Below, in pieces: positions 62,885-64,000 of a stretch of 64,000 nt of DNA. The notes beneath the pieces are model-generated. The model did no database searches and was not told where the DNA came from. It saw only the letters and a list, made by a program, of their open reading frames with translations. The stretch covers positions 1,364,001-1,428,000 of the forward strand of contig NZ_CP017674.1 in NCBI RefSeq assembly GCF_001792815.1, given 5' to 3'. Source of the DNA: Microbacterium sp. BH-3-3-3. Lineage in GTDB: Bacteria; Actinomycetota; Actinomycetes; Actinomycetales; Microbacteriaceae. The first letter of the stretch is position 1. Every line of letters begins with the position of its first letter. The position numbers and the translations under genes are program-made.

Positions 62885-64000
62885 ATGACCTCCGATGTCG
62901 CCGGTCCCCCCGCTCCGGCATCCCCCCTGCCCCTTCTCTCGGTCCGTGATCTCGCGGTCGACTTCGCCACCATGGACGGCCCCGTGCGGGCCGTCGATGG
63001 GGTGGATCTCGACATCCACGCGGGTGAGACCATCGCCATCGTCGGCGAATCCGGCTCCGGCAAGTCGACGACCGCCATGGCGATCATCGGTCTGCTCGCC
63101 TCCGGGGGCCGCGTGGCCCGCGGCCAGATCCTGCTCGACGGCGAGGACCTCACCACCTTCGGCGAGGCCCGCATGCGTCAGGTACGCGGCCGGCAGATCG
63201 GCCTGGTGCCCCAGGATCCGATGTCGAACCTCAACCCCGTCGCGAAGATCGGCACGCAGGTCGCCGAGACGCTGCTCGCCCACGGCCTGGCCGAACGCGC
63301 GAACGTCAAAGGCAAGGTCGTCGAGGCGCTCGAGGCCGCGGGACTGCCGGATGCCGAGAAGCGGGCGACGCAGTACCCGCACGAGTTCTCGGGCGGCATG
63401 CGCCAGCGCGCGCTCATCGCGATCGGCCTCGCCTGCCGGCCGCGCCTGCTGATCGCCGACGAGCCGACGAGCGCGCTCGACGTCACCGTGCAGCAGACGA
63501 TCCTCGACCAGATCGACAAGCAGACCGACGAGCTGGGCGCGGCCGTGCTCCTCATCACCCACGACCTGGGTCTCGCCGCGGAACGCGCATCGAGAGTCGT
63601 GGTCATGCACCGCGGGCGCGTCGTCGAGCAGGGGCCCGCACGCCAGATCCTTGAGAACCCCCAGCACGAGTACACGAAGTCACTGGTGGCGGCGGCGCCC
63701 TCGGTCGCGGCCGTGCGACTGCGCCCCGAGGACTTCCGCGGCTCGCGCGCCGCCGAGCCGGTACGCGACCACATCGTCGAGATCTCGAACCTCACCAAGG
63801 TGTACCCGACGAGGGGGCGGGGCGACGACTTCCGCGCCGTCGACGACGTGTCGCTCGCGATCCCCCGCGGCCAGACCGTCGCCATCGTGGGCGAGTCGGG
63901 GTCGGGCAAGACGACGACCGCGCGCATGCTGCTGAAGGTCGTCGAGCCCACGAGCGGATCGATCACGTTCGACGGGCAGGACGTCGCGGCTCTGAAGGGC
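62885..64000 (+). CDS. Dipeptide/oligopeptide ABC transporter ATPase, two domains fused (3' end outside window)
   Basis: ATP-binding protein of the DppD/OppD type fused to a DppF/OppF-type second domain; 372 codons lie in the window. Domain 1 has Walker A IVGESGSGKSTTAM, Q-loop LVPQDPMSNLNPVAKIG, signature EFSGGMRQRALIAI, Walker B RLLIADEPTSALDVT and the H-loop ITHDLGLAA. After a typical DppD end (QHEYTKSLVAAAPS) a second domain begins (IVEISNLTKVYPT) with Walker A IVGESGSGKTTTARM before the window ends. ATG 62885 follows GAGGATGGTGGG. It would energise import of peptides; permease genes are presumably downstream. Confidence 0.9.
   Translation, partial: MTSDVAGPPAPASPLPLLSVRDLAVDFATMDGPVRAVDGVDLDIHAGETIAIVGESGSGKSTTAMAIIGLLASGGRVARGQILLDGEDLTTFGEARMRQVRGRQIGLVPQDPMSNLNPVAKIGTQVAETLLAHGLAERANVKGKVVEALEAAGLPDAEKRATQYPHEFSGGMRQRALIAIGLACRPRLLIADEPTSALDVTVQQTILDQIDKQTDELGAAVLLITHDLGLAAERASRVVVMHRGRVVEQGPARQILENPQHEYTKSLVAAAPSVAAVRLRPEDFRGSRAAEPVRDHIVEISNLTKVYPTRGRGDDFRAVDDVSLAIPRGQTVAIVGESGSGKTTTARMLLKVVEPTSGSITFDGQDVAALKG

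Noticed and set aside
60289..63174. One very long minus-strand frame joining pxpB-pxpC with upstream sequence
   Set aside because: Beyond 61896 the frame runs through pxpA in another phase and turns Arg-rich; the GTGA overlap sets the start.

Overview
The window is high-GC actinobacterial DNA, most likely Microbacteriaceae (Microbacterium-like). The evidence is the G/C-rich third codon positions, the many GTG and TTG starts, the 4-base start/stop overlaps, the actinobacterial form of rpoB, rpoC and the str operon, and TANNNT-type -10 elements. No tRNA, rRNA, CRISPR array, transposase or integrase was seen. Genus assignment is inference.

Bases 1-28540 are an exopolysaccharide locus with its surroundings. 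The left edge carries two convergent polysaccharide-degrading enzymes: a GH39-like hydrolase and a 1532-residue heparinase II/III-type lyase with carbohydrate-binding modules. A minus-strand block (6483-11202) holds a Wzy-like polymerase, a Wzx-like flippase, a pyruvyl transferase and a glycosyltransferase. A second minus-strand block (11491-14290) holds a GT2 enzyme, a VanZ-like protein and a polytopic membrane protein. GtrA and a small membrane protein run divergently and end at a strong hairpin terminator shared with a DUF4012 protein. A plus-strand block (17105-22702) has two GT4 enzymes, an acyltransferase, and a second polymerase and flippase. A nucleotidyltransferase/PqqD pair, a BY-type tyrosine autokinase, an AraC-type regulator and a Tat-exported protein of unknown function complete the region. 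The simplest reading is two Wzx/Wzy-dependent polymers, or one polymer with duplicated export parts.

Bases 28742-33505 are the str operon (rpsL, rpsG, fusA, tuf), read leftwards from a recognisable promoter at about 33490 and ending in a hairpin after tuf. Bases 52517-60213 are rpoB-rpoC, also leftwards, with a near-consensus promoter and tandem hairpins after rpoC.

Between rpoC and rpsL lies the most interesting part: a seven-gene minus-strand operon (48418 to 33551). Its genes are a Ser/Thr kinase, a 1987-residue Ig/Fn3 surface protein, a MoxR ATPase, a DUF58 protein, a TgpA-like protein that has lost its catalytic Cys and His, a DUF5684-FHA protein, and a membrane protein carrying 13 short acidic-Thr motifs. 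Six of the seven genes overlap or abut (1-4 bases) or lie within 70 bases of the next. The layout suggests a phospho-signalled surface-assembly system in which the kinase phosphorylates the Thr repeats and the FHA domain reads them. This is inference.

The right end has conserved hypothetical membrane proteins, a convergent pair of paralogous secreted proteins, 5-oxoprolinase genes (pxpA and a fused pxpB-pxpC), and the start of a fused dipeptide/oligopeptide ABC-transporter ATPase that runs off the window.
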